Source of the DNA: Nocardia arthritidis NBRC 100137
GTDB lineage: Bacteria > Actinomycetota > Actinomycetes > Mycobacteriales > Mycobacteriaceae
Length of the DNA stretch: 64,000 nucleotides
Assembly (NCBI RefSeq): GCF_001612765.1
Contig: NZ_BDBB01000034.1
Coordinates: forward strand, 1-64,000
Direction of reading: 5' to 3'
Below the pieces are notes generated by a model. It made no database searches. It was not told the DNA's origin and saw only the letters and a list, made by a program, of their open reading frames with translations. Position 1 is the stretch's first letter; each line of letters begins with the position of its first letter. The position numbers and the translations under genes are program-made. This document shows, in pieces, positions 18,153-27,322 of this stretch.

Positions 18153-19082
18153 TCAGGACGCGAGCGGCTGCGTGTCTTCGATGATCGAGTAGTGCTCGGC
18201 GTTGCCCGCGATGCTGGTGCTCGTCGAGCCGTCGACGCCGACCGGGACGTCGCCGGCGAGCGTGATGCGGGTCAGCTTGCGCGGCTGATCGTCGTAGTCG
18301 TCGATGGCGTAGTGCTGTGTGGCGCGGTTGTCCCAGATGGCGACGTCGCCCGGCGCCCAGTTCCAGCGGACGGTGTTCTCCAGCCGGGTCACCCGGTCCT
18401 GGAACAGCCGGAACAGCGCGTGCGACTCCGTGCTGGACAGCCCGACGAAATGCTTGACGAAGTGACCGAGCAACAGCGCCCGCTCCCCGGTCTCCGGGTG
18501 CACGCGCACCACCGGGTGCTCGGTCTCGTAGTAGGTGGACTCGAACTCCGCCCGGTAGGCGGCCGTGTCGGGACGCGGCGTCTCCTCGACGCGGGCGTAG
18601 TCGTAGATGTTGGTGTGCACGGCGCGCAGGGATTCGGCGAGCCGCTCGAGCGGCTCCGGCAGCGACTCGTAGGCCGCGACGGTGGAGGCCCAGGTGGTGG
18701 CGCCGCCGTAGGAGGGCAGCCGCACCGCGCGCAAGATGGACGCCTTCGGGATGCGGTCGACGAAGCTGACGTCGGTGTGCCAGCTGTTGGCGCGGCCGTG
18801 CTCGGAATCGATCGCCAGACTCTTCACACCGTGCGAGGTGACCGTCGGATGCGGCGTGGTCGGCGAGCCGAGCAGCTCGGCGAACTCGTACTGCGCGTGC
18901 TCGGTGAGGTGATCCTGCCCGCGGAAGAAGATCACCTTGTGCTCCAGCAGTGCCTGACGGATCAGCTCGACGGTGACCGGATCCAGATCGCCGCCGAGCC
19001 GGACGTTGTCGAGGCGCGCGCCGATGCGGGCGCCGAGCTTGGTCACCACGGCGGTGGATGGGGTGGCGGGTGCGACCGTCAT
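18153..19082 (-). CDS. TauD/TfdA-family Fe(II)/2-oxoglutarate dioxygenase
   Basis: The product is 309 residues. The iron ligands are visible as HTD in NSWHTDVSFV and the distal His in WDNRATQHYAIDDY, with an Arg in the following RKLTR that binds 2-oxoglutarate. The whole sequence closely resembles mycobacterial Rv3406, an alkyl-sulfate dioxygenase, as I remember it (LGARIGARLDNVRLGGDLDP; VVRVHPETGERALLLG). It may release sulfite or sulfate from organosulfates. GAAGGTGAT lies seven bases before ATG 19082. The 255 bases up to the endonuclease IV gene hold no evident gene. Confidence 0.92.
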   Translation of the reverse strand: MTVAPATPSTAVVTKLGARIGARLDNVRLGGDLDPVTVELIRQALLEHKVIFFRGQDHLTEHAQYEFAELLGSPTTPHPTVTSHGVKSLAIDSEHGRANSWHTDVSFVDRIPKASILRAVRLPSYGGATTWASTVAAYESLPEPLERLAESLRAVHTNIYDYARVEETPRPDTAAYRAEFESTYYETEHPVVRVHPETGERALLLGHFVKHFVGLSSTESHALFRLFQDRVTRLENTVRWNWAPGDVAIWDNRATQHYAIDDYDDQPRKLTRITLAGDVPVGVDGSTSTSIAGNAEHYSIIEDTQPLAS

Positions 19083-19336
19083 GAGATCACCTTCGCTGTC
19101 GAGATCGGTTACTGCTCCCTCGAGCACATCACCGAGACCACCCCGCTGACCAGGGTTTTCGTCGTGCTGATCGCAAACAGGGCATGCGAAACGGAGCCGC
19201 CGTCCCCTGAACACGGCGCACACCGTATGCGGCTCAGCGCGCGACCGAGCAAGCGAATCCGCGACCACCGAGCAGACCCGCCCCCGACGGGTGCGAGTCT
19301 TCCGAGCGCCGTTCGCAGCGCCGCAGGCGCTGCCAA

Positions 19337-20107
19337 TCAAACACAGTGCTCGCGCAAGTACGCCAGATCCTCCGCGAGGCCGTCTCCCGGGGTTTCCAGG
19401 ACCACCGGCGCGTCTGCCGTCCGGCACACTTCGGCGAGCAATTGCGGATCGATGGTGCCGTCGGCGAAGTTGGCGTGGCGGTCGGCGCCGGAGTTGAACT
19501 CATCGCGCGAGGAGTTCAGGTGCACCAGGTCGATCCGCCCGGTGATCGCCTTGATCCGGTCGACGACGCCGATCAGTTCCTCACCACCCGCCCAGGCGTG
19601 GCAGGTGTCCAAGCAGAAGCCCGCGCCGTACTCGCCGACCGCGTCCCACAACCGGGCGATGGAATCGAAATGCCTGGCCATGGCGTGATTGCCGCCCGCG
19701 GTGTTCTCGATCAGGATCGGCACCGCGAATCCGCCCTTGTCCTGCTGGCGCTCGAACAATTTGCGCCAGTTGTCGATCCCGGTCTCCAGCTCGGCGTCGG
19801 AGCGCACGTGCCCGCCGTGCACCACGAGGCCGAACGCGCCGAGTTCGGCGGCCGCCTTCGCCTGCTGCGCCACCGCGTTGCGGGACGGCATGCGCAATCG
19901 GTTGTTCAGGCTCGCGACGTTGATCTGATAGGAGGAGTGCACCACCACCTCGATCGGGCTGGCGAGAATCTCCTCGGTCCGCGGATGCGGGGTGGGTTTG
20001 TCCCAGCTCTGCGGATCGACCACGAACATCTGGATGACGTCGGCGCCGAGTTTCTCCCCGAAGCCGATCGGGTCGCTGTCGAGCCGGACGTGTGCTCCAA
20101 TGCGCAT
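19337..20107 (-). CDS. nfo: Endonuclease IV (AP endonuclease)
   Basis: The protein is a 256-residue TIM barrel matching actinobacterial endonuclease IV. It cleaves DNA 5' of abasic sites during base excision repair using three metals. Visible metal-site segments are VVHGGHVRSD, ILIENTAGG, CLDTCHAWAAG-like CLDTCHAWAGGE, and NSSRDEFNSGADRHAN. ATG 20107 is chosen because MRIGAHV aligns with the usual family start; ATG 20119 is an alternative. It is divergent from the kinase cluster, with 123 bases between. Confidence 0.95.
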   Translation of the reverse strand: MRIGAHVRLDSDPIGFGEKLGADVIQMFVVDPQSWDKPTPHPRTEEILASPIEVVVHSSYQINVASLNNRLRMPSRNAVAQQAKAAAELGAFGLVVHGGHVRSDAELETGIDNWRKLFERQQDKGGFAVPILIENTAGGNHAMARHFDSIARLWDAVGEYGAGFCLDTCHAWAGGEELIGVVDRIKAITGRIDLVHLNSSRDEFNSGADRHANFADGTIDPQLLAEVCRTADAPVVLETPGDGLAEDLAYLREHCV

Positions 20108-20230
20108 GCGGGCCACCATACTGGCAGCTACCGACGACAATCGAAGTTGCGCCGCGACTGTTGCGTCCCCATGGCTCGTCGAGATACATGGGTAGTGTTC
20201 GCGCGCTCGACTCGAGAAGGGGGTGTAGCG

Positions 20231-21370
20231 GTGTTGCAGACCGGCGATGTCTTCGCGGGCTACGTCATCAAACGCGTCCTCGGCCGGGGCGGTATGGGCA
20301 CCGTGTACCTGGCCCAGCACCCTAGGCTGCCCCGGCTGACGGCTCTGAAGCTGCTCGAGCGGGAGCTCTACGCCGACACCGGCATCCGCCGCCGCTTCGA
20401 GCGCGAGGCCGATCTGGTCGCGGGCCTGGACCACCCGAACATCGTCACGGTGTTCGATCGCGGCGCCGAGCATCGGCAGCTGTGGATCTCCATGCAGTAC
20501 GTGCCCGGCGCGGACGCCTCCTGCGCGGATGTCGACGTACTCGCGCCCGGCCGCGCGGTGCAGATCGTCGCCGATACCGCCGCGGCGCTGGATTTCGCGC
20601 ATGCCAACCAGGTACTGCACCGTGATGTGAAACCGGCCAACATCCTGCTGGCGAAAGCGCCGATCGGACAGCCGGAGCGGGTGCTGCTCACCGATTTCGG
20701 GATCGCGGGCATCCGTGGCGCGGAGTCCACGATCGGCTCCTCGGGCACGATCACCGCGACACTCGCCTTCGGCGCTCCGGAACAGCTGATCGGACAGCCG
20801 CTGGACGATCGTGCCGATCAGTACTCGCTGGCGTGCACGCTGTTCTGGATGCTCACCGGCGCGCCCCCGTATCCCGGTGCCAACCCCGCGGCCGTGGTGA
20901 ACAACCATCTGTACGCACCCATCCCGGCACCGAGCCGGGTGCGCCCCGCATTGCCGCCCGCGCTGGATCCGGTGCTGGCTCGCGCGATGGCCAAGCGGCC
21001 CGCGGACCGATTCGCCAGTTGCGCCGAGTTCGCCGCCGCGGCGAAACATGCGCTCGGCGTGCACCCCGCCGGCCACTGGACGGCGCCGCCGCACGCCATC
21101 CACGCCGATGGGCGCGCGGCCGAGCCGACGTACCGCACAGCCGCGCCCCCGCCGCAGCAACGCTCGAGGCAGCCGGAAAGCTCTCGGCCGCTGCCGAGTT
21201 TCCTGCCGCCGCGCCGTCCCGTTCACCCCGGCCTGATCGAGTTGCCGAACTTGCCCATGCGCCCGGGATCCGCGGTGCGACAGCACCAGCAACCTCCGGA
21301 CCCCCGGCCACCGCCGGGCGGTCCGGCGCACGTCGATCGCCCGCACGTCGCCATGCTCGACGAGCGATAG
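20231..21370 (+). CDS. Serine/threonine protein kinase without a membrane anchor
   Basis: The product is 379 residues. The kinase domain spans about residues 5-275: glycine loop GRGGMGTVY, ATP-binding Lys K40 (TALKLL), catalytic HRDVKPAN near residue 130, DFGIAG, and GAPEQL as the APE motif. A Pro/Arg-rich tail of roughly 100 residues follows, with no transmembrane segment. This is the main difference from its two tandem paralogues. GTG 20231 follows GAAGGGGG at nine bases. Without an anchor it may be cytosolic, or it may have lost its sensor half; the Pro-rich tail could bind SH3-like or FHA partners. Confidence 0.92.
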   Translation: MLQTGDVFAGYVIKRVLGRGGMGTVYLAQHPRLPRLTALKLLERELYADTGIRRRFEREADLVAGLDHPNIVTVFDRGAEHRQLWISMQYVPGADASCADVDVLAPGRAVQIVADTAAALDFAHANQVLHRDVKPANILLAKAPIGQPERVLLTDFGIAGIRGAESTIGSSGTITATLAFGAPEQLIGQPLDDRADQYSLACTLFWMLTGAPPYPGANPAAVVNNHLYAPIPAPSRVRPALPPALDPVLARAMAKRPADRFASCAEFAAAAKHALGVHPAGHWTAPPHAIHADGRAAEPTYRTAAPPPQQRSRQPESSRPLPSFLPPRRPVHPGLIELPNLPMRPGSAVRQHQQPPDPRPPPGGPAHVDRPHVAMLDER

Positions 21371-21494
21371 GCGGCGCGCGACTACTGCTATGGTTTCGAT
21401 GTTTTCCGTGGTCGGGCTTATTCCGGCCACGCATTCTTATGCTGTACGCCTGTTCGCCGGTGGGTCCCGGCGGGCGGCGGGAAGTGGAGCAGTC

Positions 21495-23318
21495 ATGCTG
21501 GCCAGCGGTGACGTTTTCGCCGGCTATGTCATCGAGCGGCAACTCGGCCGTGGTGGCATGGGCTCGGTCTATCTGGCGAAACATCCGCGGCTGCCGCGGA
21601 TGACCGCGCTGAAGCTGCTGAATCGGGAGATGTTCTTCGACAAGGAGGTGCGGGCGCGGTTCGAACGGGAGGCGGACCTGGTCGCCCAGCTCGATCACCC
21701 GAACATCGTCACGGTCTACGACCGCGGGCTCGACGACGAGCAGCTGTGGATTTCGATGCAGTACGTCGACGGTATCGACGCCGCCTCGGTGGAACCGAAG
21801 TCGCTGCCGCCCGAACGCGCGGTGCAGATCATCAAGGAGACCGCCGACGCGCTGGACTACGCGCACGGCAACGGGGTGCTGCACCGTGACGTGAAGCCCG
21901 CCAACATCCTGCTGGCCCGCTCCACCGCAGGTCGCGGCGAGCGGGTGTATCTCACCGACTTCGGCATCGCGCGGCTGCGTGACGACACCGGTCATCTCAC
22001 CCAGACCGGTACCTTCACCGCGACGCTCGCCTACGCCTCTCCCGAGCAGCTCACCGGCGCCTCGCTCGACCACCGCTCCGACCAGTACTCGCTGGCCTGC
22101 TCGCTGTTCTGGCTGTTCACCGGCACCGGCCCGTTCTCCGCGACGAACCCCGCCGCGGTGATCCAGGGACATCTGCAGGGAGCGCCGCCCGCGCTGAGCG
22201 GCGTCCGGGCGGGGTTGCCTTTCGCGCTGGACGGCGTCCTGGCCAGGGCGATGGCCAAGCGGCCCGACGACCGGTACGGCAGCTGCGCGGAATTCGCAGC
22301 GGCCGCCAAACAGGCGCTGACCGGTTCGAGCGCGCCGTCGATGCCGGTGGTGGGCGGTCCACGTCCGGTCACCGGTCCGCCGCACCCGACCGCGGGGCCG
22401 CGCCCGACGACCGGGCCGCAGATCCCGACGACCGGCTCGCCGTACCCGGTGGCGCAGGGCCACTACGCCAGCGGCCTTGGTCAGCAGGCGCACACTCCAC
22501 ACACCAGCGGACCGAATGCGCTCGCCGCTTCGGCCGTACCGGCGACTCCGCCGCCCGCGCCGGTGGTGAACTCGCGGCCGCAGACCGGTCCCGCGCCGCA
22601 ACCGACCGCCATCAACCCCTACAGCCAGCAGCAATCCGGGTTCTCCGGCTTCGCCGCCCCACCGGCGCCCCCGCACGGCGCGCACCTCCACCCGTCGGCC
22701 CCGCCGCCGCCGAAGAAGAACACCGGGCTGATCGTCGGTCTCGCGGTGGGCGTGGTCGTGTTGATCCTGGTGGTACTCGGCATCATCGGCGCCGTCTCCG
22801 ATTCGGGCTCGAACAACGCCGGCACCACGACCACGTCGGCGGTGAAGCCGAACCTCGTCGACGCGACGCCGGAGTCGATCAGCGCGGAATTCCCGCGGAT
22901 GGTGCCCGCCTCCCAGACCGAGGACGTCGGGTACAACGGTGCGGAGTGCTGGCTGGCCTCGCCCAGCTCGCCGCCCTCGCCGTCCAAGGGCGACCCTGAC
23001 TTCGGCGACTGGGCCGCGCAGTGGCGCTGCTTCAAGGGCGGCAACAACGATGATCCGTACTACCGCATCTACGTCTACAAGACCCCGGCCGACGTCCAGG
23101 CGGTGCTGAAGACGCTGCCCGCGTCGGCCACCAAGTCCAGCGACACCAACGGCGGGAAGACCTACACCAATTACAAGTATGTCGACGAGGGCGCCAAGAT
23201 GGTCACCGCGTTCACCGGCGACCCGGATCGGACCCAGTACCTGATGTACACCGACGGCTTCGCCCACACCACCATCGACGAAGCGCTGCGCTGGTGGCGC
23301 TCGGCGCCGCTGAACTGA
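21495..23318 (+). CDS. Transmembrane Ser/Thr kinase with an extracytoplasmic sensor domain
   Basis: The product is 607 residues. The N-terminal kinase domain has GRGGMGSVY, K40, HRDVKPAN, DFGIARLRDD and ASPEQL. A Pro/Thr-rich linker with repeated TGP units covers roughly residues 280-400. One transmembrane helix is at about 408-432 (LIVGLAVGVVVLILVVLGII). The outer domain of about 170 residues has two conserved Cys (AECWLASP and WRCFKGG). ATG 21495 has GGAG six bases upstream. It lies 124 bases after the first kinase and four bases before the third, so the last two are certainly cotranscribed. The outer domain is not one of the PASTA or beta-propeller types I know. Confidence 0.94.
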   Translation: MLASGDVFAGYVIERQLGRGGMGSVYLAKHPRLPRMTALKLLNREMFFDKEVRARFEREADLVAQLDHPNIVTVYDRGLDDEQLWISMQYVDGIDAASVEPKSLPPERAVQIIKETADALDYAHGNGVLHRDVKPANILLARSTAGRGERVYLTDFGIARLRDDTGHLTQTGTFTATLAYASPEQLTGASLDHRSDQYSLACSLFWLFTGTGPFSATNPAAVIQGHLQGAPPALSGVRAGLPFALDGVLARAMAKRPDDRYGSCAEFAAAAKQALTGSSAPSMPVVGGPRPVTGPPHPTAGPRPTTGPQIPTTGSPYPVAQGHYASGLGQQAHTPHTSGPNALAASAVPATPPPAPVVNSRPQTGPAPQPTAINPYSQQQSGFSGFAAPPAPPHGAHLHPSAPPPPKKNTGLIVGLAVGVVVLILVVLGIIGAVSDSGSNNAGTTTTSAVKPNLVDATPESISAEFPRMVPASQTEDVGYNGAECWLASPSSPPSPSKGDPDFGDWAAQWRCFKGGNNDDPYYRIYVYKTPADVQAVLKTLPASATKSSDTNGGKTYTNYKYVDEGAKMVTAFTGDPDRTQYLMYTDGFAHTTIDEALRWWRSAPLN

Positions 23319-23321
23319 CCG

Positions 23322-24947
23322 ATGCTGCGCACCGGCGAGGTCTTCGCGGGGTACACCATCGAACGCCTGCTCGGCCGCGGCGGGATGGGATCGGTGTACC
23401 TCGCCCGGCATCCGCGGCTGCCCCGGTTGACGGCGATGAAGCTGTTGAACCCGGAGCTGTTCGGCGACAAAGAGATCCGCGCCCGCTTCGAGCGGGAGGC
23501 GGACCTCGTCGCGCGGCTCGACCACCCGAACATCGTCACGGTGTTCGACCGGGGCGTCGAGGGCGATCGGCTGTGGATCAGCATGCGCTATATCGACGGC
23601 ACCGACGCCGCCGCGCTGGACGCGTGGACGCTGCCGCCGCAGCGGGCGGTGCAGATCATCGCCGAGACGGCTACGGCGCTGGACTTCGCGCACAGCCGCG
23701 GCGTGCTGCACCGCGACGTGAAACCGGCGAACATCCTGCTGGAGCGGGTGGAAGGCGGGCAGGAGCGCGTCTTCCTCTCCGACTTCGGCATCGCCCGATT
23801 CCGGGACGACACCGGACGGCTCACCCAGACCGGAACCTTCACCGCCACTCTCGCCTACGCCGCCCCGGAGCAGCTGTCCGGTGCGCCGCTGGATCACCGC
23901 GCCGACCAGTATTCGCTGGCCTGCACGCTGTTCCGCCTGCTGACCGGCACGGTGCCGTTCGACGCCACCAACCCGGTCGCGGTGATCCATGGACATCTCA
24001 GCGCACCGCCACCGCAGGTCAGCAGGCTGCGGCCCGGCTTGCCGTTGGCACTGGACGGCGTGCTGGCCAAGGCGATGGCCAAGCACGCGGCCGATCGCTT
24101 CGACTCGTGCACGGAGTTCGCCGCCGCCGCGTGGCAGGCGCTGACCGCGCCCGCGGCACCGTGGCCACCACCGCCCCCGCCGAATTCGTCTCCGCCCCGG
24201 GCCGACGCAGCCGTCCCGCAGCGACCGGCGCGCGCCTACCTCGGCCCGGCACGACGTTCCCGTTGGCACCCTTCGGTGGGCGGCTGGATCGGCCTGCTGT
24301 TGGTGGTCGCCCTGTTCGGCAGCGCCGTCGCGATGGCCCTCAGTCACTCTGATTCCTCCGGTACCGCCGCACCGACGACGACCGCCCGCCCGCGGAACAC
24401 CGCGTCCCCCGCGCCCTCGGTCACCGCCCGTCCGGCCACGACCGTCGCGGCCACCACGGACCGTGCCACGATCGGCGCCCGCGCGGCCGAGTTGAGCGCG
24501 GCGTTCCCGCATATGCTGCCGGAGACCTCCGCCCAGCGCCTTGTGCACTCCGGAACCGGATACAACAAGGCGGGCTGTTTCGCCCACACACCGGATTCCC
24601 CGGCGCCCGGCGACCCGGAAGACCCCGACTTCGGTGCCTGGCTGGTGATGTGGAGCTGCTTCGGCGGCCCGAACAAGGCGTCCTTCGACTTCTACCTCTA
24701 CGACTCGCCCGCCGACGCGCAGGCGGTGCTCGCCGCGTTGCCGGCCAACGACCACGCGACCGCCACCACCGACAATGGCCGCAGCTATCCGAACTACACC
24801 CTGCGCGGCAGCCGCGACCTGCGCCCGCCCATGGTCACCGCGTTCCCCTCGGACCCTGGCCGGGCAGCCATGCTGATGTACAGCGCCGGATTCATCGCCA
24901 CCGACGCCGAGTTCATGGATTGGTGGGAATCCGCGCCGCTGAATTGA
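23322..24947 (+). CDS. Transmembrane Ser/Thr kinase, tandem paralogue
   Basis: The product is 541 residues with the same plan as the preceding kinase. Kinase motifs are GRGGMGSVY, K40, HRDVKPAN, DFGIARFRDD and AAPEQL. A short Pro-rich linker, a transmembrane helix at about 320-342 (GLLLVVALFGSAVAMAL) and a homologous outer domain follow. That domain keeps the two Cys (AGCFAHTP and WSCFGGP) and the same C-terminal ending, SAPLN. The kinase domains are very similar, indicating recent duplication. It starts three bases after the previous stop codon. A hairpin begins at its stop codon. Confidence 0.94.
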   Translation: MLRTGEVFAGYTIERLLGRGGMGSVYLARHPRLPRLTAMKLLNPELFGDKEIRARFEREADLVARLDHPNIVTVFDRGVEGDRLWISMRYIDGTDAAALDAWTLPPQRAVQIIAETATALDFAHSRGVLHRDVKPANILLERVEGGQERVFLSDFGIARFRDDTGRLTQTGTFTATLAYAAPEQLSGAPLDHRADQYSLACTLFRLLTGTVPFDATNPVAVIHGHLSAPPPQVSRLRPGLPLALDGVLAKAMAKHAADRFDSCTEFAAAAWQALTAPAAPWPPPPPPNSSPPRADAAVPQRPARAYLGPARRSRWHPSVGGWIGLLLVVALFGSAVAMALSHSDSSGTAAPTTTARPRNTASPAPSVTARPATTVAATTDRATIGARAAELSAAFPHMLPETSAQRLVHSGTGYNKAGCFAHTPDSPAPGDPEDPDFGAWLVMWSCFGGPNKASFDFYLYDSPADAQAVLAALPANDHATATTDNGRSYPNYTLRGSRDLRPPMVTAFPSDPGRAAMLMYSAGFIATDAEFMDWWESAPLN

Positions 24948-24965
24948 GTTCCCCCAGGGGGAACT
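24947..24965 (+). terminator. Hairpin terminator after the kinase cluster
   Basis: AGTTCCCCC and GGGGGAACT form a near-perfect inverted repeat around a single A, starting at the last base of the kinase stop codon; GATTT follows. In a folded RNA the central bases would form the loop. It is a plausible end of the kinase operon transcript. Confidence 0.65.
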
Positions 24966-24966
24966 G

Positions 24967-25372
24967 ATTTCCGACACCGACTTTCGCGCGGCGATCCGGC
25001 GGATGGCCGAGTATCAGGCGCGCGAACGCGCCGACGGCGACGCGACCGGTCCGCACCACGATCTCACCGAGGCCGCGCGCGCGGGTCGGATCAGCCCTTC
25101 AGGCAGGTGTCGCGCCGGAGTCGCCCGCGGCGGCCGAAGTGGTCGCCGATCTCGCCGCGCGCTACGCGGCCACCTTCGGCAGGCCCGACGATCGCGCGCT
25201 GCGCGAGTGGATGCCGGCGCGCCTGGACGTGGCCGACGACCCACGCGTGGAGCGGTACTGGCGGCTGCTCGCGGTGATCAACGGCCGGCCCGCGCCGCCG
25301 AGTCTCGCGCCGGTATTCGCCTGGTTTACCGCGGCCCTGCGCACCGTCCTGGCGGGTTACTCGAAGACGTAG
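24967..25372 (+). pseudogene. Remnant of a MerR-family regulator (C-terminal part)
   Basis: Directly after the hairpin, an open frame gives SDTDFRAAIRRMAEYQARER and continues to LTEAARAG. A single frameshift near 25090 then leads to a second frame with ALQAGVAPESPAAAEVVAD, RYWRLLAVINGRPAPPSL and FAWFTAALRTVL, ending at TAG 25372. This matches the C-terminal half of a MerR-regulator group common in actinobacteria, as I remember it. The N-terminal DNA-binding half is missing. Its end overlaps the 3' end of the GNAT gene by 16 bases. Confidence 0.6.
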
Positions 25373-26187
25373 TGCGCGAACTCGTGGGTCGGGTGGAAGC
25401 CGATCGTCCGGTAGATCCGGTTGGCCGTGGCGTTGGCGACGTCGGCGAACAGGCAGACGTCCAGGCTCTCGGCGCGCAGCAGCTCGGCGACGTGTGCGGT
25501 CAGCGCACTGGCGTAACCGTGCCCGCGCGCGTCCGGCGGGGTGTAGACCGGTCCGATCCGAGCCCAGCCTTGGATCGGAACGTGGTGCGCGGCAAGACTC
25601 ACCGGTTTCCCGTCGCGTTCCCACAGCCACCACCGGCCCGAGTTCACACGACGCCGGATCGCGGCCTCGTCCAGCCCGGACGCCATTGCGGACTCCTCGT
25701 GCATGGCCGTCAGCCAGTCCCCGCACAGCGCGACATCGGATTCCCCGGCGCGGCGCGGCGCTCCGGCCACGTCCGGGATCCGCAGCGCGCCGAGCCGGTG
25801 CAGCCTGGTGACGTAGGACTGGTGGAAGCCTTTCCCCAGCAGGGCGCCCCAGTGCTGAGCGAAAGCCATGGCGTCGGCGACGACGCCCTCCACACCCGCG
25901 CTCTCGGGGACGAGGTCGGACAGGGCGCGAGCCACCGCGGGAATGCCCTCGGGCGGTAGCGCGCCGAGATACACGTCGCGACCGGCTACGCGCATGGCGG
26001 CACCGACCACCGAGGCATCCTCGCCATGGACGGAGAGAAATCGCGATACCTCGGCCGGGGCGTCGATGCCCATGACGTGGTTGGCGACGGTCGTGGTGAG
26101 CACCGTGTGCCGCAACGGATCGCGGAGCAGGAACGACCCCGCGACCGAGCGGAACTCGGCGGCGTCGGTGGTGATCTCGATCCTCAT
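25357..26187 (-). CDS. GNAT-family N-acetyltransferase
   Basis: The product is 276 residues. The C-terminal GNAT core includes IGPVYTPPDARGHGYASAL, the acetyl-CoA pyrophosphate loop (R-G-H-G-Y-A), and ANRIYRTIGFHP near the end. The N-terminal half resembles the first domain of double-GNAT proteins. The target amine is unknown. There is no SD sequence before ATG 26187; instead TACCGT lies six bases upstream, as expected for a leaderless mRNA. Confidence 0.9.
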   Translation of the reverse strand: MRIEITTDAAEFRSVAGSFLLRDPLRHTVLTTTVANHVMGIDAPAEVSRFLSVHGEDASVVGAAMRVAGRDVYLGALPPEGIPAVARALSDLVPESAGVEGVVADAMAFAQHWGALLGKGFHQSYVTRLHRLGALRIPDVAGAPRRAGESDVALCGDWLTAMHEESAMASGLDEAAIRRRVNSGRWWLWERDGKPVSLAAHHVPIQGWARIGPVYTPPDARGHGYASALTAHVAELLRAESLDVCLFADVANATANRIYRTIGFHPTHEFAHYVFE

Positions 26188-26193
26188 GGAATC

Positions 26194-26199
26194 ACGGTA
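26194..26199 (-). promoter_or_regulatory. Putative -10 element of the leaderless GNAT gene
   Basis: TACCGT (TANNNT) on the minus strand ends six bases before the ATG, so transcription would begin at or next to the start codon. No ribosome binding site is present, consistent with leaderless translation. Confidence 0.45.
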
Positions 26200-26275
26200 G
26201 GCGCCTGAAGTGTTGCGCGCCTTGCTTTCTCGCGGCCGGTCCGAGACCGGTGACCGGGCGACCGGCCGGTTCGCC

Positions 26276-26557
26276 TCAGTCGGCTTCGCCGCCACCCTCG
26301 CGGAGTTTGAGCAGAACCAGTCCCGCGGTGCACGCGAGAATGAGTCCGGCGACCGTGATTTCGACGTGCAGTCCGGCGATGCCGAGCACCGCCCCGACGA
26401 GACCGCCGATGAAGATCAACCAGGCGAGCGTCCGCGACACAATCGTGGACAGCGTGCGCCCCTGCTGGTTCGACGCGGGATGCTGTGCCGTTGCCGACAC
26501 CACATCCTCGGCGGCGCGGGATGAACCACGCCGCGACGCTGTCGAGTAAGCTCCCAT
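26276..26557 (-). CDS. Small membrane protein with two transmembrane helices
   Basis: The product is 93 residues. A polar N-terminal 35 residues is followed by two hydrophobic helices (TLAWLIFIGGLVGAVLGIAG and ITVAGLILACTAGLVLL) and a short charged tail. ATG 26557 is preferred because GAGGAG lies six bases upstream; the adjacent ATG 26560 and TTG 26563 are too close to that SD. No family is recognised. Confidence 0.75.
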   Translation of the reverse strand: MGAYSTASRRGSSRAAEDVVSATAQHPASNQQGRTLSTIVSRTLAWLIFIGGLVGAVLGIAGLHVEITVAGLILACTAGLVLLKLREGGGEAD

Positions 26558-26583
26558 CATCAACTCCTCGATGACGCCGGTAA

Positions 26584-26604
26584 GAGAACCACTATCACGT
26601 TCTC
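26584..26604. promoter_or_regulatory. Inverted repeat GAGAAC-N9-GTTCTC upstream of the small membrane protein gene
   Basis: The six-base arms are separated by nine bases and lie about 30 bases upstream of the start of the small membrane protein gene, where its promoter should be. This suggests an operator. The rest of the 290-base divergent region is less GC-rich than the genes, and I see no other gene in it. Confidence 0.4.
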
Positions 26605-26848
26605 ACACAACGTGTCTCTCATCCTGAAACCGGCGTCTCACGCGTAACTTTGCTCACACACGCTACGACTCCGGGACGCCGGAAGATAGCGACACGTGCC
26701 CACGACACGCCGAAGAGACCAATTCGATATCTGAATTAGTACCGTTTTATATGCGCCGCCCGGCGTATCCCCAGCGACCTCTCGCCTCGCCTGGCCGACG
26801 GGCCTCGATTAAGGTGAGTCCACTCGATACACACGAGGAGTGTCACCG

Positions 26849-27283
26849 TTGGAAAGCAGCAGGGCCAAGATCGCCGGTCCGGCGATCGCCGCGGGAGCGG
26901 TTTCCATCGGACTCGTCCTGATCGGCGCCTGTGGCGTCGGTAGACAGGACACCTACGTGCCGCCCCCGCCGCTGAAAGCGGGCGAGTACGCCGAGCCGGT
27001 GGTCCACGAAAGCACTACCGGCGGCTCGACGACGCCGAGGGTCGTCATCCCGCCATCCCCCACCTGGCGGATCGCTCCTGCCGATCAGAAGCACCCGACC
27101 CCCTTCGCGGGCTTCGTCAGCAGCACCACCGCCGAACCGTCCGCACGCAACCCGCACGAGGACACCTCGCAGGCGGCAGCACCGGCCGAGGAACCTAGGA
27201 CGAGCGCCGCGCGGACGCCCACGAACGAATCGACCGGCGAGGCGCCCACGCAACTGCGGACCACGCCGGGCGACGACGAGTGA
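26849..27283 (+). CDS. Putative lipoprotein with a Pro/Thr-rich body
   Basis: The product is 144 residues. The N-terminus has a hydrophobic signal followed by the lipobox-like LIGAC, so Cys would be lipidated after signal peptidase II cleavage. The rest is Pro-, Thr- and Ser-rich and probably disordered. TTG 26849 is chosen because GAGGAG lies eight bases upstream; the GTG at 26840 overlaps that SD. The function is unknown. Confidence 0.75.
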   Translation: MESSRAKIAGPAIAAGAVSIGLVLIGACGVGRQDTYVPPPPLKAGEYAEPVVHESTTGGSTTPRVVIPPSPTWRIAPADQKHPTPFAGFVSSTTAEPSARNPHEDTSQAAAPAEEPRTSAARTPTNESTGEAPTQLRTTPGDDE

Positions 27284-27322
27284 GACGCGGTGGTGCGCAA
27301 GCACGCACCACCGCGGCACTCC

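Noticed and set aside
22330..22700. Repeated ACCGG-type units that might be a repeat array
   Set aside because: They encode a TGP-rich linker of the second kinase; low-complexity coding sequence, not a CRISPR or satellite.
20853..24977. A very long open frame on the minus strand opposite the three kinases
   Set aside because: It mirrors the third-position GC bias of the kinase genes and has a repetitive Arg/Gly-rich composition without domains. It is an antisense artefact.
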